7,953 nt of DNA from an uncultured Ectothiorhodospiraceae bacterium (GTDB lineage: Bacteria; Pseudomonadota; Gammaproteobacteria; UBA9214), in the NCBI GenBank assembly GCA_947258945.1, contig CAMYKJ010000020.1, forward strand, positions 1 through 7,953. The letters run 5' to 3'. Below, piece after piece: positions 1 through 6,139 of this stretch; within the stretch, counting starts at the first letter, position 1, and each line of letters starts with the position of its first letter. Both the position numbers and the translations under genes were made by a program. Below the pieces are notes generated by a model that saw only the letters and a list, made by a program, of their open reading frames with translations, ran no database searches and was not told the DNA's origin.

Positions 1-313
1 CTCCATTGCATTTGAATTGCCCAAGCTGAGTATAAACAACTAATTACAAATTACCAGTTTTTTGTTATTGATATTCAAACTGCTATCGACCGTTTTGAAA
101 CGATGTTTAGTAACTCTGCAAACTTTTTTTTAGCAAATGTTTACCGGGATGTTTTGCATCGTTGCATGATGCGTTGTGCATGCACGCGGGTGCAGATCAA
201 TTTTGCATGCGCTGCCATCGTTGGCGCGTGCTGTGCGCCCGGTGCACTGCTCATGTTTTATGTGCGGCGGTTAGCGGCGGTTATTGCTGTTGAATGCAGG
301 GCAAGTTGCAAAG

Positions 314-330
314 GTGACGCAATGCGTCAC
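314..330. repeat. Perfect 8-bp inverted repeat
   Basis: GTGACGCA and TGCGTCAC flank a single A. As RNA it would fold as a 6-bp stem with a 5-nt loop, followed by TTTATT. It could be a binding site for a dimeric regulator or a weak plus-strand terminator. Nothing in the window identifies a partner. Confidence 0.4.
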
Positions 331-480
331 TTTATTACGGGATAGTTAACACTTTACGAGGAATACAAGGCAGGTATATATGTGTTACCAGTTTGTATAA
401 CAGGCGCGATAGTATTTTATAAACAGTAACTTAAGAGATTTACACTGCGGGTCGTGGAGGTTGGTGTGTGAAATTTACCG

Positions 481-496
481 ACACTGCACGCAGTGT
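481..496 (-). terminator. Weak hairpin downstream of the EVE gene
   Basis: ACACTG and CAGTGT form a 6-bp stem around a CACG loop, 13 nt past the stop codon of the minus-strand EVE gene. Its position suits a transcript end. The stem is short and no U-tract follows on the minus strand, so at best it is a weak or Rho-assisted terminator. Confidence 0.25.
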
Positions 497-509
497 ATGC
501 ACCGGTTGA

Positions 510-968
510 TCATTCCAGGGAAAGGATGAAGTCCCACTGTTTTTTCGATACCGGCATGATGGAAAGACGGTTACCGCGTCGTACCAGTACAAGGCCGGAC
601 AGTTGCGGGTGTGATTTCAGTTCGGTCAGCGTGATGACGCGTTTCAGTTTGCGTACATGTTTCACGTCGACCATGTACCAGCGCGGGTTGTCGGGATCGC
701 TCCTGGCGTCAAAATATTTCTCATCGGGATCGAAAGCCGTGTGGTCAGGATAACCCTCGCGGACTATTTTCATAATGCCCGCGATACCCGGCTCCTTGCA
801 GTTTGAATGATAAAAAAACACCGGGTCACCCTTTTTCATTTCATCACGCATCATGTTCCGTGCCTGGTAGTTTCGTACACCGTCCCAGGGTTCGGTCTTG
901 CCGGGTGCTTTCATCAGGTCGTCGATACCGAACACATCCGGTTCCGATTTCATCAACCAGTAATTCAT
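510..968 (-). CDS. EVE domain-containing protein (thymocyte nuclear protein 1-like)
   Basis: This is a 152-residue protein made of a single EVE domain, a fold of the PUA-like superfamily thought to read modified nucleobases. Its cellular role in bacteria is not settled. Family signatures are clear: WLMKSEP at residues 4-10, WDGVRNYQARN at 28-38, FFYHS at 51-55, GIAGI at 61-65, the DPDEKYFDARS stretch at 80-90, and RLSIMPVS near the C-terminus. I chose the ATG at 968 because the domain begins with NYWLMKSEP and an AGAGG Shine-Dalgarno (minus strand, 981-977) sits 8 nt upstream. An in-frame ATG at 992 would add eight residues outside the domain. The gene lies 140 nt after the cyclo-ligase on the same strand, a neighbourhood I recall from other gammaproteobacteria. 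Cytosolic; no signal peptide or membrane segment. Confidence 0.93.
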   Translation of the reverse strand: MNYWLMKSEPDVFGIDDLMKAPGKTEPWDGVRNYQARNMMRDEMKKGDPVFFYHSNCKEPGIAGIMKIVREGYPDHTAFDPDEKYFDARSDPDNPRWYMVDVKHVRKLKRVITLTELKSHPQLSGLVLVRRGNRLSIMPVSKKQWDFILSLE

Positions 969-1108
969 TCGATTAACCTCTGCTTGTTGCAAAAATGATA
1001 CAAATAAGGGGTGTAGTCAGTGCAAGGAACAATATGACCAGGCAGTGTCCGGTTCACTTGCGCCAGAGCACGGGATTGCCACGCTGCACCCGCCATGACG
1101 AGAGCATA

Positions 1109-1741
1109 TTAATCAGTCAGAATCAGTCTGCCAGTTGCAGCGCGTATCCGCGGTTCTTTGCCGGCTGTGTACAGCGCATCCTCCGTCACGATGGCGTCCA
1201 GCGGTATGTCCCAGTGATCGACACCGATCGCACGCTGTTTCTGCAGTTCATAGGCAATGCCCAGCAGCCGCGGCTTGCGCCAGTGCGTGCGCCGCTGCAG
1301 GAACGAAAAGCTGCGATCATAATAACCGCCACCCATGCCGATGCGGTGTCCGCGGGTATCGAAGGCAACCAGCGGGGTAAGTACCAGGTCCAGTGCGGTC
1401 GCCTTGATCAGGTCCCGGCCGACCGGCTCGAGGATACCGTAACGGTTGTAGACCAGTTCATCGCCCGGCTCGAACCGCGCGAACCAGAGATGGTCGCCCT
1501 TGAAGGGAACCAGTACCGGCAGGTAGATCCTTTTTCCCAGCGTCCAGAGGTGCTGCATCAGGGGCAGGGGGTCCATTTCACCATCGGCGGGCAGGAACCC
1601 CGCGATATGCCGGCTGTTCAGCAGAAAGGGGTAATGGCGCGCGTTTTTTGCCAGGCGGTGTGCAAATCTCTCCGCAGTTGCGGCCGGAATCGCCCGGCGC
1701 CGGTCGCGGATTCCCTGGCGTAATGCTTGTCGGTCAGCCAT
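1109..1741 (-). CDS. fau: 5-formyltetrahydrofolate cyclo-ligase
   Basis: This enzyme (EC 6.3.3.2; YgfA/Fau, 5-FTHF cyclo-ligase family) converts 5-formyl-THF to 5,10-methenyl-THF using ATP, returning a storage folate to the one-carbon pool. At 210 residues it is the normal family length. Visible signatures are the basic N-terminal helix (LRQGIRDRRRAIP, 7-19), E55-M-D in the substrate region, YGILEP at 101-106, the glycine-rich nucleotide loop GMGGGYYDR at 135-143, and the C-terminal DIPLDAIVTE at 178-187. The start at 1741 fits the family N-terminus; an upstream in-frame ATG at 1822 would run back into 6S RNA and is rejected. No strong Shine-Dalgarno precedes the ATG. The start lies only about 24 nt after the 6S RNA 3' end, so the gene is probably read from the 6S transcript, as in E. 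coli. Cytosolic. Confidence 0.96.
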   Translation of the reverse strand: MADRQALRQGIRDRRRAIPAATAERFAHRLAKNARHYPFLLNSRHIAGFLPADGEMDPLPLMQHLWTLGKRIYLPVLVPFKGDHLWFARFEPGDELVYNRYGILEPVGRDLIKATALDLVLTPLVAFDTRGHRIGMGGGYYDRSFSFLQRRTHWRKPRLLGIAYELQKQRAIGVDHWDIPLDAIVTEDALYTAGKEPRIRAATGRLILTD

Positions 1742-1765
1742 GCGCGCTACCGGGACAGGTTGTAG

Positions 1766-1956
1766 AGAGGGGCATCCTCCACTTGTGCCGTTGTGGCTGT
1801 TGCCCTTGAACCAGAGGTTCAAGACGGGGACGGCAGTGATACATCAGGCTTTCCGTACGTGGCGGACATGCACACAGTACCAGCATTAGTCCCCTGAGTT
1901 GGTGATTAGGCTCAAGGAGATCTAAGCCACTCTCGTGCACAGCAGGGGATGCCCAG
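1766..1956 (-). ncRNA. ssrS: 6S RNA
   Basis: This RNA of roughly 190 nt mimics an open promoter and binds sigma70 RNA polymerase in stationary phase. The 3' half closely resembles E. coli 6S: CTTGAACC-loop-GGTTCAAGGG followed by ACAGCC. The 5' side has CTTGAGCCTAAT, the counterpart of the E. coli CCTGAGCC bubble strand. The ends pair as a closing stem, GGGCATCC (1954-1947) with GGATGCCC (1777-1770), then TGTGC with GCACA. Further in, GGGGAC pairs with GTCCCC and TCCG with CGGA as an apical hairpin. The location between zapA and the cyclo-ligase is the classic ssrS position. Ends are estimated from the closing stem to within a few bases. I could not pick a convincing promoter; GATTTA just upstream is only a weak -10 candidate. 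Small open frames across it are spurious. Confidence 0.9.
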
Positions 1957-2015
1957 ACTAAATCGGTCAATATCCGGTTTGCTTTACAGGCCTCGGTTCA
2001 GGTGGCGTGCGACGG

Positions 2016-2330
2016 CTAGTTGAATTCGGCTTGCCGGTATTGCGCAAGGGCCTTGTCAATTTTCTTGTTCAGTTTCTTCAGACGGGTGCCCGCATCACGG
2101 GACGTATCAGCGCCGGGTCCGATACCCGACTCGATGGCCTCGTGCGCGATATTCAGGCCAGCCATCACCGCGATACGGTCAACGCCGACGACCTTGCCGC
2201 TCTTGCGGATTTCAGTCATCTTGTCGCTGAGGTGACGCGCGGATGCCTGCAGTGCGCGTTCCTCTTCGGGCGGACAGGCCACCAGGTATTCCTTGTCGAG
2301 GATCTTTACCTTGACGGCATCGGTGCTCAT
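2016..2330 (-). CDS. zapA: Cell division protein ZapA
   Basis: ZapA is a cytosolic protein that cross-links FtsZ filaments and stabilises the Z-ring. This copy has 104 residues, normal for the family. It shows the N-terminal globular part (VKVKILDKEYLVACPPEEE, 6-24), the hallmark VDRIAVMAGLNIAHE at 50-64, and a C-terminal coiled-coil helix from about residue 81 (TRLKKLNKKIDKALAQY), through which ZapA dimers associate. The ATG at 2330 is preceded by GGAG on the minus strand with an 8-nt spacer and overlaps the upstream stop as ATGA, which suggests translational coupling to the small coiled-coil gene. 6S RNA follows on the same strand after about 60 nt. Confidence 0.95.
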   Translation of the reverse strand: MSTDAVKVKILDKEYLVACPPEEERALQASARHLSDKMTEIRKSGKVVGVDRIAVMAGLNIAHEAIESGIGPGADTSRDAGTRLKKLNKKIDKALAQYRQAEFN

Positions 2331-2557
2331 GCGCCTGTCTCCAGCGATTTGAGGCGGGTGACGATGGCATCGACCCGGTTACGTACCTGGTCATGCTTTT
2401 CCAGCAGGCCGGCCCGTTCCATGGTAAGGGTTTCCTGCTGTGTGCGCAGAGAGCGATTTTCTTTCATGAGTTGCTCGACAACCGTGACGAGGGAATCGAC
2501 CTTCTCCTCGAGGTAGGCAAGTTCCTCCTCGACGACTGGTTTGATCTTCTTTGACAT
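2327..2557 (-). CDS. Small coiled-coil protein, TIGR02449 family
   Basis: This is a 76-residue, highly charged protein that is almost entirely heptad-like helix from about residue 8 to 70 (VEEELAYLEEKVDSLVTVVE onward). It resembles the TIGR02449 family found directly before zapA in Pseudomonas and relatives, and loosely resembles the coiled-coil division protein ZapB, though no homology can be claimed from here. Its stop overlaps the zapA start, so the two are one operon; a role at the division septum is a guess from context. The ATG at 2557 has no Shine-Dalgarno and falls at the predicted transcription start (see the promoter at 2564-2592). The next in-frame Met is residue 30, which would cut the coiled coil in half, so 2557 is preferred. 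Confidence 0.88.
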   Translation of the reverse strand: MSKKIKPVVEEELAYLEEKVDSLVTVVEQLMKENRSLRTQQETLTMERAGLLEKHDQVRNRVDAIVTRLKSLETGA

Positions 2558-2563
2558 GCGGCC

Positions 2564-2592
2564 AATATAGTGTGGTTACCCGGGCGGGTCAA
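2564..2592 (-). promoter_or_regulatory. Sigma70-type promoter for the zapA unit
   Basis: On the minus strand TTGACC (2592-2587; 5 of 6 to consensus) and TATATT (2569-2564; 5 of 6) are separated by exactly 17 nt. A start 6-7 nt past the -10 would fall at about 2558-2556, on or next to the ATG at 2557, implying a leaderless or nearly leaderless mRNA. The -35 lies inside the palindrome at 2588-2599. Confidence 0.65.
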
Positions 2593-2599
2593 TATTGAC
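2588..2599. promoter_or_regulatory. 12-bp perfect palindrome at the -35 (possible operator)
   Basis: GTCAATATTGAC is self-complementary over 12 bp and covers five of the six bases of the minus-strand -35. A dimeric protein bound here would block polymerase. No regulator is encoded in the window, so operator function is inferred only from symmetry and position. Confidence 0.35.
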
Positions 2600-2603
2600 G
2601 AAT

Positions 2604-2623
2604 CCGCAGGGAACTGCCTGCGG
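2604..2623. repeat. 7-bp inverted repeat in the divergent region
   Basis: CCGCAGG (2604-2610) and CCTGCGG (2617-2623) flank a 6-nt spacer, 4 nt beyond the palindrome at 2588-2599 and upstream of both divergent transcripts. It could be an operator or a simple hairpin; no U-tract follows, so a terminator is unlikely. Confidence 0.35.
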
Positions 2624-2686
2624 GCATGTCACATTTATGGTGCAGGAGCGAACATATTGGCACGCAGCGGGAAATGTATGAGACTG

Positions 2687-2695
2687 TGCGATAAT
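2687..2695 (+). promoter_or_regulatory. Extended -10 promoter for ygfB-pepP-ubiH
   Basis: TG-C-GATAAT is an extended -10 (hexamer 5 of 6 to consensus). No good -35 lies at 16-18 nt, which extended -10 promoters tolerate. The predicted start near 2702 leaves a leader of about 20 nt containing the AAGGGG Shine-Dalgarno of ygfB. Confidence 0.45.
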
Positions 2696-2724
2696 CAATC
2701 ATATACAGATCAAGGGGTAGTGCT

Positions 2725-3285
2725 GTGACACAGAAATCCGCTAACTACGAGACGCTCGAGAAAAGACTGCTGGCGGCCGCAGCGGACAGTGGTGCGGCGG
2801 AAGCGCACGGACTGTTATGTGGCACGGTTACGGCCGGCGGGAGGAGTGCGCCGGATCTCTGGCTCGAGCACCTGCTTGGCGCCGAAAATACCCTGAGCGC
2901 TGCGGCACAGGAATGTCGTGAACTGCTGGATGGCCTGCAGAACGATATACTGGGCGAGTTCAATGACGAATCCCTGGGTTTTGATGTGCTGCTGCCGGCG
3001 GATAGCGCACCCCTCTCGGTGCGCACGCGGGCCCTGTCTGAATGGTGCGAGGGCTTCCTCTATGGCCTGGCCCTGGGCGGTGTGCGGCAGGGTGCCGCCA
3101 CAACCGAGATGGTTGAGGAAGTCATGAAGGACTTTTACGATATTTCACATGCGGGTTTTGTTACCGAGGCGCCGAACGAGGATGACGAGGTCGCCTATGC
3201 GGAAATCGTCGAGTACCTCCGTATCAGCGTGCTGCTGCTGTACCAGGAACTGCAGGCCGTGCCGGTCTCGTCGAGATTGCAGTAG
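2725..3285 (+). CDS. ygfB: YgfB/YecA-type UPF0149 family protein
   Basis: This is a 186-residue acidic protein of the UPF0149 family. Typical signatures are AEAHGLLCG at 25-33, the central GFDVLLPADSAPLSVRTRAL followed by EWCEGFLYGLALGG (85-119), and the C-terminal DEVAYAEIVEYLR then VLLLYQEL helices (154-176). Its molecular activity is not firmly known; in Pseudomonas aeruginosa YgfB has been linked to repression of an ampDh3-containing operon and thus to beta-lactam tolerance. The start is a GTG at 2725, chosen because AAGGGG (2712-2717) lies 7 nt upstream and the reading gives the usual family N-terminus. It is the first gene of the plus-strand unit; pepP starts 12 nt after its stop, so the two are surely cotranscribed. 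Cytosolic, no membrane segments. Confidence 0.93.
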   Translation: MTQKSANYETLEKRLLAAAADSGAAEAHGLLCGTVTAGGRSAPDLWLEHLLGAENTLSAAAQECRELLDGLQNDILGEFNDESLGFDVLLPADSAPLSVRTRALSEWCEGFLYGLALGGVRQGAATTEMVEEVMKDFYDISHAGFVTEAPNEDDEVAYAEIVEYLRISVLLLYQELQAVPVSSRLQ

Positions 3286-3297
3286 ACAGGATGTGAC

Positions 3298-4608
3298 ATG
3301 ATTACGCAGAGTGAATTCAGTCGCCGTCGCAAACAGCTGATGCGCCTCATGGGCAAGGACTCGATTGCGATCGTGCCGACCACGCCGGAGCTGGTGCGAA
3401 ACCGCGATGTCGAGTTTCCGTACCGGGCCGACAGCGATTTTTATTACCTGACCGGTTTCAGCGAGCCGGAGGCCGTGGCCGTGCTGATACCCGGCCGACC
3501 GCATGGCGAATTCCTGCTGTTCTGTCGCGAGCGTGATCCCACCATGGAAACCTGGGTCGGTCCCCGGGCCGGCACGGAAGGTGCCGTTGACGACTACGGT
3601 GCCGACGATGCCTTCCCCATTGCCGATATCGATGACATCCTGCCGGGTCTCATGGAAGACCGGGAACAGGTCTTTTACACCATGGGCGCACGACCGGAAT
3701 TCGACAAGAGCGTCATGGAATGGGTGCGCCGTATACGCGAGGGTAACCGCCGCGGTGCCCGGACGCCGGACAAGTTCATTGCCCTCGAGCACCTGCTGCA
3801 TGACATGCGTCTGTACAAGAACCGTGCCGAGGTCAGGGCCATGCGCAAGGCAGCAAAGGTGGCGTGCAGTGGACACATTCGTGCCATGCAGGCCTGCCGT
3901 CCTGGCATGTATGAATACGAGATCGAGGCCGAGCTGCTGCATGAGTTTCGCCGCGCCGGCATGGTGCCGGCCTACCCGAGCATCGTCGGTGGTGGCGAAA
4001 ACGGCTGCATCCTGCACTACACGCGCAACAGCGACCGGCTCGAGGACGGCGACCTGCTACTGATCGATGCCGGTGCGGAATATGACTGCTACGCATCCGA
4101 TATCACGCGGACGTTCCCGGTCAACGGACGTTTCTCCGCGGCCCAGAAGGACCTGTATGACGTGGTGCTGGCAGCCCAGAAGGCCGCTATCCGGCAGGTG
4201 CGGGCGGGCAATCACTGGAATGCACCGCATGTCGCCGCGGTCAGGACGCTGACACGCGGTCTGCTCAAGCTTGGCCTCCTCAAGGGCCGGCAGGCCGACC
4301 TCGTCAGGAAAGATGCCTACCGGCGCTTTTACATGCACCGTACCGGCCACTGGCTTGGCATGGATGTCCACGACGTCGGCGATTACAAGGTCGGGGGTGA
4401 ATGGCGGGTGCTGGAGCCGGGCATGGTGCTGACCGTCGAGCCCGGTCTGTATATCCCGGCCGGCAGTCGCGGTGTGGCGAAAAAGTGGTGGAACATCGGT
4501 ATCCGCATCGAGGACGACGTGCTCGTGACCCGGGATGCCCCGGAAGTACTGACCGAGGCCGCACCGAAGACGGTGGCCGAAATCGAGGCATTGATGGCGG
4601 CAGCCTGA
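3298..4608 (+). CDS. pepP: Xaa-Pro aminopeptidase (aminopeptidase P, M24B)
   Basis: This cytosolic metallopeptidase removes an N-terminal residue that precedes proline, normally with two Mn2+ ions. Its 436 residues are close to E. coli PepP. An N-terminal creatinase-like domain (about 1-170; ADSDFYYLTGFSEPEA at 44-59) precedes the pita-bread catalytic domain. All five metal ligands are visible: D257 (LLLIDAG), D268 (YASDITRTF), H351 (MHRTGHWLG), E381 (VLTVEPGLY) and E405 (IGIRIEDD); the substrate-side histidines H347 and H358 (DVHD) are also present. Spacing follows the E. coli D260, D271, H354, E383, E406 pattern to within three residues. CAGGA lies 6 nt before the ATG. It sits between ygfB (12 nt) and ubiH (24 nt), the standard order. 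It appears intact and active. Confidence 0.97.
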   Translation: MITQSEFSRRRKQLMRLMGKDSIAIVPTTPELVRNRDVEFPYRADSDFYYLTGFSEPEAVAVLIPGRPHGEFLLFCRERDPTMETWVGPRAGTEGAVDDYGADDAFPIADIDDILPGLMEDREQVFYTMGARPEFDKSVMEWVRRIREGNRRGARTPDKFIALEHLLHDMRLYKNRAEVRAMRKAAKVACSGHIRAMQACRPGMYEYEIEAELLHEFRRAGMVPAYPSIVGGGENGCILHYTRNSDRLEDGDLLLIDAGAEYDCYASDITRTFPVNGRFSAAQKDLYDVVLAAQKAAIRQVRAGNHWNAPHVAAVRTLTRGLLKLGLLKGRQADLVRKDAYRRFYMHRTGHWLGMDVHDVGDYKVGGEWRVLEPGMVLTVEPGLYIPAGSRGVAKKWWNIGIRIEDDVLVTRDAPEVLTEAAPKTVAEIEALMAAA

Positions 4609-4632
4609 CCCTGCCATGTCCTGTCCGGTCTC

Positions 4633-5850
4633 ATGAAGCAATACGATGTCATCATCAACGGCGGCGGCATGGTCGGGGCCGCCCTGGCGTGTGCCCTGTC
4701 CGGCCAGGGTATGCGTATTGCCGTAGTCGAGGCGACACGCCGCGAGGTCAGGGAAGATGCGGGTTATGACGAGCGTGCCATCGCGCTGGCATGGGGTACC
4801 CGGCGCATCTTCGACGGGCTGGGGCTCTGGGACGAGCTGGCCGATGCGGCCACCGCCATCCACAGCATCCATGTTTCGGACCGGGGCCGACCGGGCATGG
4901 TGCACATGGATCGTGAATCCGAGGGTCTGCCGGCCATCGGTTACGTGGTCCCGGCGCGTGCGATCGGTGTGGTGCTGGATGCGGCCGTTGCCCGCGCCGA
5001 CGATGTCGATGTCTATTGTCCGGCCGCACTGACCGGGGTGGTGCATTCCGGCACATCGGTGAGCGTGCAGGTCACCCGGGGCGACGATAAAACCGGCTTG
5101 CTGTCGCCGCTGCTGGTGGCGGCCGACGGTGCGGACTCGACCCTGCGCGAGCAGGCCGGCATCGGTTGTCGCGAGACGGACTACCGGCAGACAGCGATTG
5201 TGACCAACGTGACACCCCAGTTGCCGCATAACCATGTTGCCTATGAACGCTTTACCCCGGAGGGACCGGTTGCGCTGTTGCCCATGAGTGAACAGCGCTG
5301 CGCTGTGGTGTGGACGGTTGCAGCGGACCAGGCGGATGACGTGATGGCGCTGGACGACGACACGTTTCTTGCGCAGCTGCAGGAACGTTTCGGTCAGCGG
5401 CTTGGTCGACTGCAGCGGGTCGGCAGGCGCCAGGCCTGGCCGTTGCGACTGGTGAGTGCGACGGCCTCCGTGGCCGACCGGCTGGCCCTCGTGGGTAATG
5501 CCGTGCATACACTGCACCCGGTTGCTGGACAGGGTTTCAACCTCGGTGCGCGCGATATCGCAGTGCTTGCCGAGGTGCTGGTCGATGCCAGGCGCAGGGG
5601 CGAGGACATCGGTGCGGCGGCGGTGCTGTCGCGCTACGGCGAATGGCGGCAGCGCGACCACAGGAATGTCACGCTGTTTACCGATGGTCTTGCACGCCTG
5701 TTTACCTTGCCGCTCCCCGCACTGGGTGCGGTGCGCAGTGCGGGCATGCTGGCACTCGACCTGTTGCCGCCGGCCAAACGTCTGCTGACACGGCTGACCA
5801 TGGGCCGCTCGGGTCGCACCCCGCGCCTGGCGCGGGGATTGCCGTTGTGA
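4633..5850 (+). CDS. ubiH: 2-octaprenyl-6-methoxyphenol hydroxylase UbiH
   Basis: UbiH is an FAD-dependent aromatic hydroxylase of the UbiH/UbiF/VisC/COQ6 family that adds a hydroxyl (C1 position) to the ubiquinone ring using O2 and reduced nicotinamide. It works in the Ubi complex. The 405-residue length is typical. The Rossmann dinucleotide loop is GGGMVG at 10-15, with the acidic E33 closing the second strand. The DG motif is VAADGADSTLRE (162-173, D165-G166). The second FAD motif is LVGNAVHTLHPVAGQGFNLG at 286-305. The GN in place of GD is what I recall from E. coli UbiH and separates this copy from its downstream paralogue. No good Shine-Dalgarno precedes the ATG, which lies 24 nt after pepP, so it may depend on coupling. 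It has no membrane-spanning segment. Confidence 0.92.
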   Translation: MKQYDVIINGGGMVGAALACALSGQGMRIAVVEATRREVREDAGYDERAIALAWGTRRIFDGLGLWDELADAATAIHSIHVSDRGRPGMVHMDRESEGLPAIGYVVPARAIGVVLDAAVARADDVDVYCPAALTGVVHSGTSVSVQVTRGDDKTGLLSPLLVAADGADSTLREQAGIGCRETDYRQTAIVTNVTPQLPHNHVAYERFTPEGPVALLPMSEQRCAVVWTVAADQADDVMALDDDTFLAQLQERFGQRLGRLQRVGRRQAWPLRLVSATASVADRLALVGNAVHTLHPVAGQGFNLGARDIAVLAEVLVDARRRGEDIGAAAVLSRYGEWRQRDHRNVTLFTDGLARLFTLPLPALGAVRSAGMLALDLLPPAKRLLTRLTMGRSGRTPRLARGLPL

Positions 5851-5876
5851 AGAAATGCCGCCTGCAGGGCGTACTT

Positions 5877-5899
5877 TGTGCACCATTATGCCGTGCACA
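5877..5899. repeat. 7-bp inverted repeat after ubiH
   Basis: TGTGCAC (5877-5883) and GTGCACA (5893-5899) are exact reverse complements separated by 9 nt, starting 27 nt after the ubiH stop. It could be a hairpin at an mRNA end (no U-tract follows) or an operator-like site. Function unknown. Confidence 0.35.
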
Positions 5900-5984
5900 T
5901 TTTCACTGCGTGGAACGCTCCCTACCACGTCATGCACTACCTGGATACGGGAGAAGATGTGTACAGGCATGTAGTAAACTTCGG

Positions 5985-6123
5985 GTCATTCCCGCGCAGG
6001 CGGGAATCCAGCGACAAAAAGTGTTCTGGACTACCAAACTAACCACTAGACATAAACAAACCAAACATTTCTACAAGCAGGCGGTAAACAGACGGACTGG
6101 ATTCCCGCCTGCGCGGGAATAAC
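5985..6123. mobile_element. Paired inverted dRS3-like palindromes (MITE-like element)
   Basis: Two 27-nt arms, 5985-6011 and 6097-6123, are reverse complements with one mismatch. Each contains a 20-nt palindrome matching the Neisseria dRS3 pattern ATTCCC-N8-GGGAAT (5988-6007 and 6101-6120), and each can fold alone as an 8-bp stem with a 4-nt loop. The 85 nt between them is A/C-rich and codes for nothing visible. This is the form of a small non-autonomous element or REP-like pair; similar palindromes are scattered through many proteobacterial genomes. It sits between ubiH and ubiI, ending 16 nt before the ubiI ATG. I could not identify target-site duplications. Confidence 0.75.
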
Positions 6124-6139
6124 GGGGGCTGGAATTGAA

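Larger units (their letters stand above)
1..509. other. AT-rich gene-free left flank
   Basis: No convincing gene is visible in this stretch. The longest open frame (103-345, plus) encodes a cysteine-rich 80-residue sequence with no recognisable family and no clear Shine-Dalgarno, so I do not call it. The base composition is visibly more AT-rich than the genes to the right. The stretch holds several TGCA/GCATG-type motifs around 155-215, including the palindrome GTGCATGCAC at 176-185, and inverted repeats at 314-330 and 481-496. A weak promoter-like pair (TTTACG at 353-358, TATATA at 375-380, 16-nt spacer) points right, but no gene follows on that strand. The region may hold the control region of a gene off the left edge, or an unrecognised small RNA; neither can be shown here. 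Confidence 0.5.

Noticed and set aside
103..345. An 80-codon plus-strand open frame in the left flank
   Set aside because: Cysteine-rich translation without family resemblance, no clear ribosome-binding site, and inverted repeats inside; probably chance.
353..380. Rightward promoter (TTTACG, TATATA) in the left flank
   Set aside because: Each hexamer matches consensus at only 4 of 6 positions in AT-rich DNA and no plus-strand gene follows.
995..1723. A 242-codon plus-strand open frame opposite the cyclo-ligase
   Set aside because: The minus strand encodes an intact 5-formyl-THF cyclo-ligase with all motifs; this frame has none.
1734..1970. A 78-codon minus-strand open frame between zapA and the cyclo-ligase
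   Set aside because: It spans 6S RNA, whose paired stems and conserved CTTGAACC/GGTTCAAGG hairpin explain the sequence.
3145..4017. A 290-codon minus-strand open frame opposite ygfB and pepP
   Set aside because: It is the complement of conserved coding sequence with no family signature; a shadow frame.
4057..5970. A 637-codon minus-strand open frame opposite pepP and ubiH
   Set aside because: It is antisense to two clearly conserved genes, is rich in His/Arg/Gln as expected from GC-rich complementary frames, and shows no recognisable domain.
5985..6123. Possible two-repeat CRISPR array
   Set aside because: The repeats are inverted relative to each other, only two exist, each is itself palindromic, and the 85-nt interval is too long for a spacer.
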